From Humulus lupulus (lineage: Eukaryota; Streptophyta; Magnoliopsida; Rosales; Cannabaceae): 64,000 bases of DNA. Shown here piece by piece: positions 23,774-35,758 of the stretch; the first letter of the stretch is position 1; every line of letters starts with the position of its first letter. The notes under the pieces were generated by a model. The model had not been told where the DNA came from. It did not search any database and was given only the letters and a program-made list of their open reading frames with translations. The stretch is taken from the NCBI RefSeq assembly GCF_963169125.1, contig NC_084793.1, positions 97,917,071 through 97,981,070 on the forward strand, written 5' to 3'. The position numbers and the translations under genes are program-made.

Positions 23774-25557
23774 ATGCTCCGCTCCTGTTATCGCCCTATA
23801 GAGCGCTGCTTCGGCCGTTGGTGTACCGGCGGTGGTACCGATGGCCTTCTTTGGCATACAGACTTGAAGTCCCACGCCGCCGGTGATTACTCGATCGCCG
23901 TCGTTCAAGCCAATTCTAGCCTCGAGGATCAGAGTCAGGTCTTCACTTCTCCCTCTGGTATCTATGTGGGTGTCTATGACGGCCATGGTGGACCTGAAGC
24001 TTCTAGATTCGTCAACAAACATTTATTTCCTTATTTACAGAGTAAGTTTCATCTTTTTCAAATCTTCAAGATCGTTTCATCCGAAATTTGTGTGTTGTTA
24101 TAATTATTATTTCTTATTATTCCATTGAAAATGCGACTAGGAAGGGTTTTGGAGTTTGAGTCACTGGATTAGGTTTTGAGTAAGGATTTTGTAATGCAAT
24201 TAGAGAAAGCTTTGGATTTTTTGTTGTTGTTGATATTATTGAGAATTGGGTTGTGCTTAATGGTGTCGTTTTGTTCAATTTTATAGAGTTTTCTATGGAA
24301 CAAGGAGGATTGTCTACAGATGTCATAAAGAAGGCATTTAGTGCCACTGAAGAGGAGTTCTTGCGTTTGGTGAAGCGATCATTTCCGGCAAGACCTCAAA
24401 TTGCCTCGGTTGGGTCATGCTGTCTTGTTGGTGCCATTTCAAATGATGTTCTGTACGTGGCCAATCTTGGGGATTCCAGAGCAGTCCTCGGCCGGAAAGA
24501 TTCGAACACGAAGAAAACTCAGGTAGTGGCGGAGCGGTTGTCTACTGATCATAATGTAGGGGTTGAGGAAGTGAGGAAGGAGGTTGAAGCACTTCATCCT
24601 GATGATTCTCATATTGTGGTATATACCCGTGGAGTTTGGAGAATAAAGGGTATTATTCAGGTATGTAGGGGGCTGCATAGTTACACTTGGTTTTGTTTTT
24701 GGTAGTTTAGCATAAGAGATTAAAGTGACATAATCAATAAGAAAAGGTTTTGTATGCATGTCAAACTTTTCTGTTACTAAATGCAGTGTTGAGTTTTAAA
24801 CTAAAACGATAAGTGGTGAAGTTTAGTACTTTAAATTTTTTGATTATTGATTCAATGTAAATTTAATTGATTGATATTTTCATGTCATGTAATCTGATGG
24901 AGAGAATGTTCTAAGTCATTTCTTGTTTCCTTAGGTGTCAAGGTCTATTGGTGATGTGTACCTAAAGAAGCCTGACTTTTATAGAGACCCGATTTTCCAG
25001 CAATTAGGAAACCCTATTCCTTTGAAGCGACCTGTAATGACAGCCGAACCTTCTGTACTTGTAAGACAGCTTAGACCGCTAGATTTATTCCTGATATTTG
25101 CATCAGATGGCCTCTGGGAACAGTTAAGCGATCAGACAGCTGTAGAGATTGTTTTCAAGAACCCCAGAGCTGTAAGCTTTTTACACTTTTGTTATCCCAA
25201 TTCTTACTTTACTTGTTTGTATAGCCATAGCAATGCGAGATAGTTTTTCCCCAGAGCTGTAATCCACTGGTTTACCAGGATTAACTGGATTTTGATTTGC
25301 AGGGAATTGCAAAAAGATTGGTAAGAGCTGCCCTTCAAGAGGCTGCTAAGAAAAGGGAGATGAGATATGATGACATAAAGAAAATTGACAAAGGTATAAG
25401 GCGTCATTTCCACGATGACATTACCGTGGTTGTAGTATATCTTGATCACCATGATGGCTCCTCAGAGCTCAGGTTTAAGCAGCATACTGCTGGCTCCACA
25501 ACTTCACCGGTTGACATCTATTCGTTGAGTGCTGATGGATTGGAAGAAGATATGTAG
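23774..25557 (+). CDS. Protein phosphatase 2C (PP2C), plant clade D-like, 4 exons, 377 aa
   Basis: Mn/Mg-dependent Ser/Thr phosphatase. Exons by splice sites and frame: 23774-24041, 24287-24660, 24935-25171, 25303-25557; all introns are GT-AG, and the joined frame is 1134 nt including the stop. Metal-binding and core motifs are all present: VYDGHGGPE (D69, G70), [18 protein letters not shown] (~147-158), [10 protein letters not shown] (216-225), ASDGLWE (D272) and HDDITVVVV (D331, D332). The Cys/Arg-rich start followed by DGLLW, FSMAVVQAN-like and EDQSQ blocks, and the C-terminal [22 protein letters not shown], match plant clade D PP2Cs. Known members dephosphorylate the plasma-membrane H+-ATPase and are inhibited by SAUR proteins, so a role in auxin-related cell expansion is possible but inferred. 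No transit peptide is evident. The gene is intact and is the only clear host gene here. The start codon is the first in-frame ATG preceding the conserved N-terminus. Confidence 0.95.
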
Positions 25558-26095
25558 GACACGAATCTGGAACGAAGAAATCCTTTGCAAGAAGGGAATC
25601 TGACATTTTTGGGGACGGTTTATATCATTAAATTTTAAAAATTCACAAGTATGGTCTTCTTATTTGTAGGAGGGTTTATATGAGTGGGGAAGAAAATTAC
25701 AGAAGCACACACAATCTTGTAGATAAATGAGTCACTAATACATGCTGACTGGTCTAAGTTGATGGATGCATTTTCTCAATTAGTATTTAAGGTTTTTGCC
25801 CGAGCGAATTCCAGAATATCAAATTCCATTTTTTTGTAAGTTTTATCATAAACTTATTATACATGGTTATTTGCAACTTATGTTAATAATTTGAAGGGCT
25901 TTTACTTTTTTTTTTTCAATCAGCCATGCCAATTTGAAAAAATCTCCGTTTGTGCGCAGTGTATGCAAGTAACCTGCCACTTGCTCGTACAAAGTTTCTG
26001 TTCGCATTCCCTATCAACTCTTTTCGATCAATTTTCTGTTTTTTTTTTCCAGATGCAGCACTCATTCGTCCCTAACCTAATTACAAAATAAATGG
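25558..26095 (+). other. 3' UTR and 3' flank of the PP2C gene
   Basis: AT-rich sequence after the TAG. Several AATAAA-like candidates (ATTAAA near 25629, AATAAA near 26087) exist; none can be chosen. No coding frame is convincing. Confidence 0.5.
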
Positions 26096-26650
26096 TGAAT
26101 CAATCTTGAAAAATAAATTTGGACACTTTATTTATGACAATAACAATGATGATATTGAAAAAATATATATTTTCATTGTATTTTTTAAAATATTCAATAT
26201 GTTTTATAAATTAAATTAATGATTCATTAAAAAAATATTCTTACTTTTTTTGTTTTCTAATTAATACTAATAATTATTTTATCTTGATAACATTAATTTT
26301 TATTGTGTCTATCCTTGCTTATTTTATACATATTTTTTAAAAAAAAAATGCAACTTAGATGTGAATAATGTATATAAAGTTATTTACGTGTATATATATG
26401 TTTAGTTATAATTTGCATTATAAAAAAACTCACAAAATAAAAATAAATGTGTATATGATTAAAATCGATAATCTTATAATAATTTGGTTATTAATATTTA
26501 AAAAATATAGATAATTTTTTTTAATGAAAAATTAATTTAATTTATAAAACTATTAAATATTTTTGAAAATTCTATGAAAATATATTTTTTGAATATTATG
26601 TTTGATATTGTCATAAATTAAAATGTCTAAATTTTTTAAGATTGATTCGC
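26096..26650. mobile_element. MITE-like inverted-repeat element
   Basis: The left arm from GAATCAATCTTGAAAAATAA and the right arm ending TTTTTTAAGATTGATTC are inverted copies over about 140 bases. They share TTTATGACAATA and AAAATATATATTTTCAT and TTTTATAAATTAAATTAAT blocks with scattered changes. The ~560-bp length, the lack of coding capacity and the position just 3' of a gene fit a MITE. The terminal duplication is not certain. Confidence 0.6.
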
Positions 26651-27299
26651 TATTTTTTTTTTTGTATTTTTTATGTATTTTAAAAGAAAAAAGAAATAAA
26701 AATAGCATGTAGGAACTTAAATGATATAATTCGAAAAGGTTTAGGACCTAACTGATACAAAATCAATTTTTTTAACCTATGTGTTATAAAGTGTAAAGAA
26801 TAGAAATTGCCGCTGAAAAAAAATCATTTAATAAATTGACTAGGCGCTCCGTAATCTTTCATATCTTTTATTTTATTAATATTTTAGCGTAATCCAAAAA
26901 TACAAATAAGGGACTTGGTTCAAATATTTATTCTATTTAGTTTGTTTGTTTATTATTATTATTATTTAAAAAAAGAAAAACAGAATTGGAATGTATTTAA
27001 ATTGGATTAAACTTTAGAAAATAGGATTGGATTAGAAAATATTGGAGAAAAAAACATGTAAGTTTGAATCAGTTGATCGGTTGAATGAATTTTGAGAAAA
27101 TAAGTTGGATATAAAGTATTGTTCTTTTTCCTTAATATTAAAATACTTAAAGAAAGAGTGATTAAATTGAATAAAATCACCCCAAATTTTTTATGTGATT
27201 AAGTTTTTCCATACTAAGAAATTAATTAGGTTGCTAGATTATTATTTTCAATATATTGTTCTATTAAAATCATATAATAAAAATTAAGGAATTTTACAT
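26651..27299. other. AT-rich intergenic DNA
   Basis: Poly-A/T runs and short ATT microsatellite (about 26950). No gene or element edge is recognised. Confidence 0.5.
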
Positions 27300-27304
27300 T
27301 TATA

Positions 27305-28627
27305 TGTTAACCCAAGATATGTTTCCAAGAGGGGGGTGAATTGGAAATTTAAACTAATTTCGGAAATTTAAAACTTAATATGCCAAATTATGCAATAAAT
27401 CAAATTTATCAAGTAAACGCAAATAATATGGCAATCAAATAGATATAGCAAATAATCAAACTTGTAATGTAAAGAGTTGAAGGTTAAGAAATTGCAAACT
27501 CTCGAATTTTACAAGGTTCGGTAGAACTAAGCCACCTACGTCCTTGGTCTTCAAAGCTATGGACCTAGCTTTGAGTTCAACTATCGAGCCAAGTTAGCGG
27601 GCTTGACTAACCCTTACAGCCGGGAATTTTTCACCAAGGTATTTCCAAACCTCTTACAATAGTTTTCCACCACCAAGGACTATCAACCTCTTTTTCAGAT
27701 TGTTGAAGTGCCAATCTCACTCTAACCGGGTTGTTTACAAAACCGGTGCCAACCTCACCTCAATCTCAATATGGGAATGTGTTTGATATTACAAGCAAAA
27801 ATCACTCTAGAAGTATGATAATACAATGAGAAACCTAGAGTGATTAGCAAGCACACTTAGAAGAAATAAATACAAATTTTGGCTCAAGTGTGTTAATATG
27901 TGTTTGGATGAGTTAAACTTTGAGAGCACTTTGGAATCAATGGATTAGGTTTGGTATATGTAATAAATGCTCAGCCAACCTGCAACTTTGAGTGAAAAAC
28001 GAGTTTATATAGATTTTGGGAAAAAACTAGCCGTTTATAGCCGTTAGGGGTTAATTTTCGAAGCTGTCTGCCGCGAACCGGAAGTCCGGATGGGGAACTG
28101 GAATTCCGGTCTGGAAGCAACCGGAATTCCGGTTTCCAATCCGGAATTCCGGATGGCAAACAGAGAGCAAAATCCGAATTATGCCTATTTTCCCGTTTTT
28201 CAATTCTTTATAAATTTTAGCTCGTTTATCCGATTTCAAAAATTCCAATTGCGTTACGACCGTATCGGGATGTATTTTCTTAAAAGTGAATTTAGGATAT
28301 TTATTTCTCATTTTAAAAAATCACCATTTTTTAGTACGTGAGTGAGCCAAATTTTATACTTATGACTTAAAGTATACTTGCAATCACTTTACAAGACTAA
28401 GAAATGAAATTAAACCTTTATCTTGAGTTTCTTGAGTCTTGAAGTCCATTTCGGGTCATTTCCGGAAAATTTGGTAAAATGACCATTTTGCCCTTGGTCA
28501 TAAGTTTGACTTTGAAGTGCTAATTCACTTTGGTTTTTGCTACAAAATCAACAAATCATTAGTAACAAATAATAATCAAATATTTGTTAATCATCAAAAC
28601 AAGGAGACTTAAGAGTTTGGGTCAACA
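27305..28627 (-). repeat. Complete LTR (minus) of the inverted element
   Basis: On minus it runs from TGTTGACCCAAACTC (28627) to GGGTTAACA (27305), about 1.3 kb. Its U5-side end CACCCCCCTCTTGGAAACATATC is the kind of end seen in plant copia LTRs that precede a TTGGTATCAGAG primer site. A cluster of CCGGAATTCCGG palindromes lies at about 28075-28154. Confidence 0.8.
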
Positions 28628-28645
28628 ATCTCCCCCTTTTTGATG
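28628..28645 (-). other. Polypurine tract of the inverted element
   Basis: The plus strand reads ATCTCCCCCTTTTTGATG; minus is AAAAAGGGGGAGAT directly before the LTR. This fixes the left LTR as a 3' LTR on minus. Confidence 0.75.
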
Positions 28646-28959
28646 ATATCAAATATTTGATTATTTTAAAAGGGAAAGAAAATATTTTTAAATATGAATA
28701 TTAGATTAGCTCCCCCTTAATGTGTGCAAGGGTTTAAATTAATTGAAACTTTACCTTTGATTTTTACCTTGCATGATTTTGTAAACTCCCCCTCAATTTA
28801 TTACTCATAGTGAAATAAAACGTTAGTCCAAAAATTGAGGTTTTTGCCAAAGTTAAAATAATCTCAATGAATTTCTCCCCCTTTTGATTCATCAAAAAGG
28901 GTGGCAAAGGAATTCACAAAATAAAACATAATCAAACATAGATTAAACTTTTTAAGCAT

Positions 28960-29266
28960 TCATACATAAGGCATAAATCTATGCAAATACACAAGTACAC
29001 AAGAAAAAGTAAAACATGAAAGAGTGCAAAACAAAGAAAGTATGCAAATGCCTAAGATGGTGACCCCCCCAAAACGCCTCATGTAGGCCTTCATCTCCTC
29101 CATTTCGTTACGAACATTTTGGAAGCCTTGTTCCATGTCACTTCGCAAGTTGGTAAATTGAGTGTTCATGTCGGTGTGAAGACGAGCAAAGGCCTCCTCA
29201 AGGTTGAATTGAGATGCTTGAGGCATTGGAAGGCTTGAGGGTTGAGCTTCCTCTTCTTCATTGGCT
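28960..29266 (-). pseudogene. Short internal ORF of the inverted copia element (C-terminal fragment)
   Basis: On minus the frame 29226-28960 encodes a helical, Glu/Arg-rich segment (AFARLHTDMNTQFTNLRSDM) followed by a hydrophobic stretch (VTILGICILSLFCTLSCF). The frame extends upstream (Glu-rich) to the junction at 29266, so it is a 5'-truncated piece of a longer 3'-proximal frame. I do not recognise the family. A late ORF before the 3' LTR is known in some SIRE-type copia elements, but this cannot be claimed here. Confidence 0.4.
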
Positions 29267-30082
29267 TGCTTCCAGACCGGAATTCCGGTTCCCCATCCGG
29301 ACTTCCGGTTCGCGGCAGACAGCTTCGAAAATTAACCCCTAACGGCTATAAACGGCTAGTTTTTTCCCAAACTCTATATAAACTCGTTTTTCACTCAAAG
29401 TTGCAGGTTGGCTGAGCATTTATTACATATACCAAACCTAATCCATTGATTCCAAAGAGCTCTCAAAGTTTAACTCATCCAAACACATATTCACACACTT
29501 GAGCCAAAATTTGTATTTATTTCTTCTAAGTGTGCTTGCTAATCACTCTAGGTTTCTCATTGTATTATCATACTTCTAGAGTGATTTTTTCTTGTAATAT
29601 CAAGCACATTACCATATTGAGATTGAGGTGAGGTTGGCACCGGTTTTGTAAACAACCCGGTTAGAGTGAGATTGGCACTTCAACAATCCGAAAAAGAGGT
29701 TGATAGTCCTTGGTGGTGGAAAACTATTGTAAGAGGTTTGGAAATACCTTGGTGAAAAATTCCCGGCTGTAAGGGTTAGTCAAGCCCGCTAACTTGGCTC
29801 GATAGTTGAACTCAAAGCTAGGTCCATAGCTTTGAAGACCAAGGACGTAGGTGGCTTAGTTCTACCGAACCTTGTAAAATTCGAGAGTTTGCAATTTCTT
29901 AACCTTCAACTCTTTACATTACAAGTTTGATTATTTGCTATATCTATTTGATTGCCATATTATTTGCGTTTACTTGATAAATTTGATTTATTGCATAATT
30001 TGGCATATTAAGTTTTAAATTTCCGAAATTAGTTTAAATTTCCAATTCACCCCCCCTCTTGGAAACATATCTTGGGTTAACA
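29267..30082 (+). repeat. 5'-truncated LTR (plus) of the inverted element
   Basis: Equals the outer 816 bp of the left LTR in opposite orientation. The junction with the internal region falls at a short shared TTGCTTCC stretch, compatible with template switching. Confidence 0.8.
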
Positions 30083-30916
30083 TTATATACCTATAATCTA
30101 AAGTATTTACAAAAATATCTTCAACTAAATTATTTACACAAATACTAGTGCCACGTCAGTATAACATACTAGATTTTGAAAAAAAAAAAAGGGAAATCCC
30201 GCTTCCCGTAATTTTTTGTTTTTTCTAGGTTGTAAAAAATTATTTTTTAGTTGCTTACAATACTGATAAGATACCAATTAGTCACTTTTTGTTATTAAAA
30301 TATTTATTTTCAGATCATATTATTTCATTACCTTTTGATTACCTTGAAAATTATTTATAGGCATCTTAATATACAAATTAGTTATTTTTAGGTTATATTA
30401 TTGTATCTTATTATTTAAGATACACTTTGGTAACCTTCAAGCTTATTTCATAAACTAATGCGTTGTTATAGAGTACAATAATTTACCATATAGTTTATTA
30501 ATAAAAATTAATTTAGTATATTACACAGTAACTTTTAAATGAAAACTTTTAATAGACATTTTTAGTCACTCGTGTAATTTACATGTCTTATTATTTAAGA
30601 TACTTTTACATTACCTTCAAGTATATTTTAGAAACTAATTAGTTATCATATAGTATAAAAAGTTACTCATATAGTCCAAGTTTCCATGAATAACTTATTA
30701 GAAAATGATATTATTTAGTATACTGCATAGTTACTCTTAAAAGCTACATTTTCTTTGCTTTTAAAATAATTTAAGATACCAATTAGTTACATTTTGATGT
30801 ATGACTAAATTTTTGGGTATGCCACAAATTTAAAGTAACCAACCAACTTAGTGAGTTACCAAAAAAAATCTTCTTATGTTCTATTTAAAAGTTACCAAAG
30901 AATATCCTAAAGAAAT
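30083..30916. repeat. AT-rich DNA with two degenerate ~180-bp direct repeats
   Basis: The segment starting TTATTATTTAAGATAC at about 30410 recurs at about 30590, each followed by ACCTTCAAG, AAACTAAT and ATAGT blocks. No coding potential is seen. Confidence 0.55.
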
Positions 30917-31761
30917 TGTTAAGAAAACTTATATAGAATCTTTATTTATTTTCATGTATATCTAATATTAAACAAATTAATATGAAATAGCCTATAACAT
31001 GTTTCTAAAATTGAATTCAAAGAAAAACAATGATTAGAATACTTACAGTATACGCAGCGGAATGAAAGAGTCATTCCTTCAGTTTCTCGAACTCTTGTAT
31101 CCTTTCTGTCGCAGAGTATTATCAAGAAACTCAACTGTTCTTCTAATTTCTTCACAGCTTTCAAATGTATCCTTAGAATCACCTAGACTAGTGTGAATAA
31201 TTCTCAACACATGAGATAGATACATAGAAAATAAGAGAAAATAATCAAAGAGGCTTAGAAAAGGCTTGTGTTTAGAGAGAATCTAAAACTATCGGAAAAC
31301 TAGTGATTAAACTTATGTTTTGATTTCTCTCTAAGCACTCATTTTATAGACTCAATTAGGCCATTTAATTTAATTAAAAAATCAATAAAATAATAGTCAT
31401 TTTAAAGCCTAGGTCGAAATTATCATGGACTTTAGGCCCGTGAAATTTCCCATTTAATTATAAGCCCATTGGACTTAAAATCAAAGCATGTATTATTTTC
31501 TATTGATTTAATTAATTAAATAATCATTTAAACCCTTTATCAAATTAATTATTTATAATTTGAACCTTGATTTAAACTTATTTATTAATTTAGATATCAA
31601 TTTATCTTAATTAATAAATCTACCATAATTTCTCTTTTCTTCTCTAAATTACATAACTCTATGAAACTATCCAAAATTGACCTAGTCAACTTTGATAATT
31701 CTAATTGATAATTAAATCAATTAATTGAGACTATCTAGATGATTTTATCCAAGGTACAATG

Positions 31762-34022
31762 TGTAACGACCCAAATTCGCTAATAAGGCTTAAGGGCCTT
31801 GATTAGTGTGCCAGGAGGGCAGGTTGGGATTTATGTGTGATTTTATGAGTTAAATGCATGGTTATGATTTAAAGCATGTTATTTGGCTATTTGTTTAACT
31901 GAGATGCATGGCTATGTTTACTAGTATGCATGTAGGCCCGGATCGTGTTAGAAGGGCGTAATTGTATATTTGGCCATGTTGGGCATAACTGTATTGATAT
32001 GTTATAATTGTATTCTGTGAATTGTACCACGTGGGTGTGGTTTAATTATTGTGATGCACGTGCCGAGACAGTCCTAGAGAGCTAGTTAACTTAAGAGTCA
32101 CAACGAGATTTCTATACCCGGCTCGGGAGGAGCCTAGGGGTACCTCGGGAATTTTATGGCTAAGTTGAGATTTAGCGGGTAATGGTTATTGGAGATTTAG
32201 TAACCTAGGTAACCATTAGTTACTGCTGTGGGTAACAAGTTTTAAGGTAAAAAGTGATAGAATTGAAATGAAGTGTAAAGACTTAAGTGCCCTTGAAGGT
32301 TTAGTTAGGAGGATTAGTAGGAAAGGGTAAAATGGTCTTTTGGCAAGGGTTATAGACATTTTGCAGCTGGGATTTAGGGGTATACGGTTTGGGCATTTAT
32401 GTCACTTGAGGCTTGATAGAAATTGAAGAGAAGAAAGAGAAGGAGAAAGAAGTTAGGGCAAGAAGAAGAAGAGAAGGAGAAGTGGGAGTCTAGGAGGAGA
32501 TCAAGGACTTTGTGTGGGTTCTCCATTTGAGGTAAGGGTTTTATACACATTTAAGTTTTGATTTCTGTTTTGATTTGTAAAATCTAGAGCTTGAGTTAGT
32601 GTGTTTGAGTTTTTGGTTTGAGTTGCTGAAAATGGGAATCAAGGGGTGGATTCTTGAGTGTGTTGATGTTTTGGCCTTGTATCTAGTGCCTATAGGTTGT
32701 TAAGTTGTTCATATGAAGCTTGGAATTGAGTTTTGGGGTTTAGATATTGGTTTAGGGTGATTTGGAGAGGTTGAAGCTCGGGAAAACGCGAAGGAAAAAC
32801 CCAGAATTCTGGGTCTGCGAGGGCGTGCCGCGGCACGGGTTTTGCTTGCCGCGGCGGGGAGCCTCTAGTTTCTGGGTGCCGCGGCACAAGAAAGTTGTGC
32901 CGCGGCACAAGGCTAATTTCAGGATGGCATTTTTAGGCAATTTTAGGCCTTTGCTCCGGGGGTTCGGGGGATGTCTCCGGGGTGTTGTTTTAAGGTTTTA
33001 GAGGTCCCGGGAGTGCGGGATTGGTCCCGGGAAGCGGTCTTTGATTTGGTTAGTGTTGAGGGATGTTTCTTGTGTGTTGTGACTAGGTTATTGGAGAGGC
33101 TCGTGCTAGGGGACCGTGCTCGCGGCGTGAGTGCATCAGGAGGCTTGGAATACAGGTAAGAAAACTATAACACCCGTAGGATAGGGCGTGGGCCCATAGT
33201 GTGATTGCCGGGCATGGCCCTATATTGCATGTTGCATGATGAGATGATTGTCGGGCATGGCCCTATATTGCATCACATGTTAGGGTGCAGATTTAAAATA
33301 AATTGGCATATGTTTGAATGTTGCTTGATTTATGTTATATATGTTTGTAATGAAATGAACGGCAAGGGCCGAGTGCGGCGTAGGCCGGGTACGGCAGCGG
33401 AGCCGAAAGTAACACCTAGCACATGGGATGCTATAGTCAGGGCGGGGCCCGGTGGATACATGAGTTATCCTTGCGGTGAGAACCGATACCCCAGGGCTTT
33501 GGTAAGGTTTCTGGGGCGGCATGGTCGTGTTTTCTTAGTTTAATGGTTGACTTGTTTATATGTGGATTATCTGTTATGATAAACTGTATACATTGCATAT
33601 GTTATGTTCTGCATGAGTTTTCTTGCTGGGCTCCGGCTCACGGGTGCTCTGTGTTGCAGGTAAGGGCAATGACTGAGTCAACCAACCATGAGTACGGAGA
33701 GCGTGAAGCGACGCGTACATGTTTGGCCTGCCCGACTGCTTTGGTTGGGGGTTTATTCGAAAATGGCTGTAATAATCTATGATTTTATGATTAAACAACT
33801 GTAAACTTATTTCAATATGTAAATAGTTTTCAAACCTTATTTTGGGATCCCAAGTGTTTAATACTAGAAGCTTTTTAATGAAACGTCGCATTTTTCAAGG
33901 ATTACAGCCCTAACTTTTAATTAGTCACACTTTTGTTTCAAAACCTCGGTTAGCGAGTTCATTGCACACTGTTTTGTCTTAAAACTCACTTAGTAACGGC
34001 TCTAAGGAAGTAGAGCGTTACA
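31762..34022 (+). mobile_element. Solo LTR of a TGTAACG-type gypsy family, 2261 bp
   Basis: Starts TGTAACGACCCAAATTCGC, ends AGAGCGTTACA, and is flanked by the exact duplication CAATG (31757-31761 and 34023-34027). It belongs to the same broad family as the LTRs at 9536-12417 and 13731-16029 but lies on plus. It carries GCCGCGGC palindromes at 32824-32910. The open frames inside (32690-33780) are arbitrary and not conserved domains. Confidence 0.9.
32824..32910. repeat. Cluster of GTGCCGCGGCAC palindromes
   Basis: CGTGCCGCGGCACG (32824-32837), a partial copy TGCCGCGGCGG (~32847-32857), GTGCCGCGGCAC (32876-32887) and TTGTGCCGCGGCACAA (32895-32910) occur in under 90 bases. Confidence 0.9.
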
Positions 34023-35030
34023 CAATGGGGACCATAGGCCTATGAAATCAAGATCCAATAAGTTATCATAAATCTAACAAATAAATTTACTAACTTATTA
34101 ATTCCTCGTGACTCCACTATAGACTCGGAATTGCACTCTTGAATTCATAAAACGCTCTATAACAAATATAGATACGCTATTAATTATCCATTGTTACAAC
34201 CACAATTGTCACTCAATCCTCTATAGATGGTCTACAATGAGATAGGACTAAAATACTATTTTACCCCTCATTGTATTTTATCCTTAAAACACTCAGTTCA
34301 TTGTAAATGATATTTCAGTAAACTAATTTAATTACTGAAATGAGATCTCTATCATTTAACACCTTGAACAAAACTAAAAAGAAATCATCGTTTCACTTCT
34401 TCATCAGAATCTATAGATGTTCATATATATGATTAACACTTCCACTCAATTATACTACCAAGTTCTCAAGATATAAGTATGAGTTAGTCCGTAGGGTAAG
34501 CTGGTAACAAACAAGTCAAAGAACTCAAATCATACAATTAGTTAGAATACTAACCACTTAGAATTGAGATTGAATTGATCTATGGTCAACTATATGATAT
34601 GACTAGAATAGATAATAACGATATGTTTACTTATCTTATCAATTGTCAATATCGGTCCTGTCCGATGTAACAAATACATCTAATCTTATCTACTTTGCTA
34701 ATGTTCTAGAAAGAACATAACACCACAATGTGTAAGTAGATCATATCGTAGATTGACAAGTCAGTGTAAATCCTGTGCACTGACTGATCTTAGGACTAAC
34801 TTATGTTGAACATATAATCATATTTATATTCCACTGTGATTACGTTACTATAAATAAGATTAGCAATATGCTTGGGATTTAATGAAAGTTTATATTAAAC
34901 AAATAATCATGAAAATAAAACATGTGAGCAAAGTGATTGACCAAGTTAAAAAATAATTTATATTCTTTTATTGATAATAAAATGAGATTACAAAGAATTT
35001 GAGTTTTAATTAGGGCATATAACCCCAACA

Positions 35031-35758
35031 TAAACTATTTTAAAAAGTTATTTGAAATGTTTATAACACAGCTTTAAAGTTTTTTAGAATACCATATGGT
35101 ATCTTTTAAATATAAAATAATAATACAAATTTTGATATATTAAATTTTGTTTAAGTTTAAAATCTAGTTACTTTTTAATTAACAAAATATAAAAAAGAAA
35201 CTAAAATGTTGTTTTTTATTTTGGTCATATTCTCTAGCAACGGCGAAAAAATATATGCTTTATTCATATTAAAATAATCACCTTAAAGAGCATGTCGCGA
35301 TGGTACCACTCTTGAGCCCAACCAACTATCTATGTTGATGGAAAATATTTTTGAAGTTAAAAAAAAAGAGAGAGAAAGAAAAAACGTAAAAAAAATTTGT
35401 GAAAAAAAATAGAAAGAGAGGGAGAGATATCTGACAAAAGACAAAAGACAAAGTAGTAACATTTTATTTTATTTTAAAACTTTATATTATTTAATATAAA
35501 CGATATATAAAAAACTGTAAGAATATAAATTAAATAAGTAACCACATTTTTGTGATTAAGTTAGAAAAAATGTTGCCGCATATAAATTTTCCTAAAAATT
35601 ATACAATATTCATACTATTCACGCATAACCTTAAGGTAAAAATTTATGGAAGAAAGAAAGGTACACTAATGTTGTCTTACTTTTACATTAATATTTTTTT
35701 TCTTGAACAATTAGTTTCTCTCTCTCTGTACACGTATATTTATATAGGTATATTATTT
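35031..35758. other. AT-rich intergenic DNA
   Basis: No gene. A purine-rich AGAGAGAAAGAAAAAA segment lies at about 35365-35430. The ORF near 35552 is a chance frame. Confidence 0.5.

Larger units (their letters stand above)
27305..30082. mobile_element. Aberrant copia-type insertion with inverted (facing) LTRs
   Basis: The element begins TGTTAACCCAAG and ends CTTGGGTTAACA. It is flanked by a perfect 5-bp duplication TTATA (27300-27304, 30083-30087), as for an LTR-retrotransposon integration. However, the two terminal repeats are inverted, not direct: 27305-28120 matches the reverse complement of 29267-30082 almost base for base (816 bp each). The left part is a complete LTR on minus (27305-28627) followed by its polypurine tract and 3' internal region. 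The right part is only the 3' two-thirds of an LTR on plus. Both outer ends are thus the same (U5) LTR end. Confidence 0.85.
30917..35030 (-). mobile_element. Angela/BARE-like LTR (apparently solo), split by a gypsy solo LTR
   Basis: The right end on minus starts TGTTGGGGTTATATGCCCTA, close to the start of Angela/BARE-type copia LTRs (TGTTGGAATTATGCCCTA). A TTCCGCTGCG block occurs near 31050, as near the end of such LTRs. The left edge is probably TGTTAAGAAAAC at 30917, giving about 1.85 kb once the insertion at 31762-34022 is removed. Flanks GAAAT and TAAAC do not form a convincing duplication, so the exact left edge is uncertain. No internal domain is seen. Confidence 0.5.

Noticed and set aside
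24117..24759. Minus-strand ORFs across the PP2C gene
   Set aside because: Shadows of introns and exons of the intact plus-strand gene.
30969..30973. TAAAC as a target duplication partner of 35031-35035
   Set aside because: The base following it does not start with TG and there is no terminal match; 30917 gives better LTR ends, though without a clean duplication.
32690..33782. Several ORFs on both strands
   Set aside because: Inside a solo LTR, arising from GC-rich palindromes; no domain and mutually overlapping.
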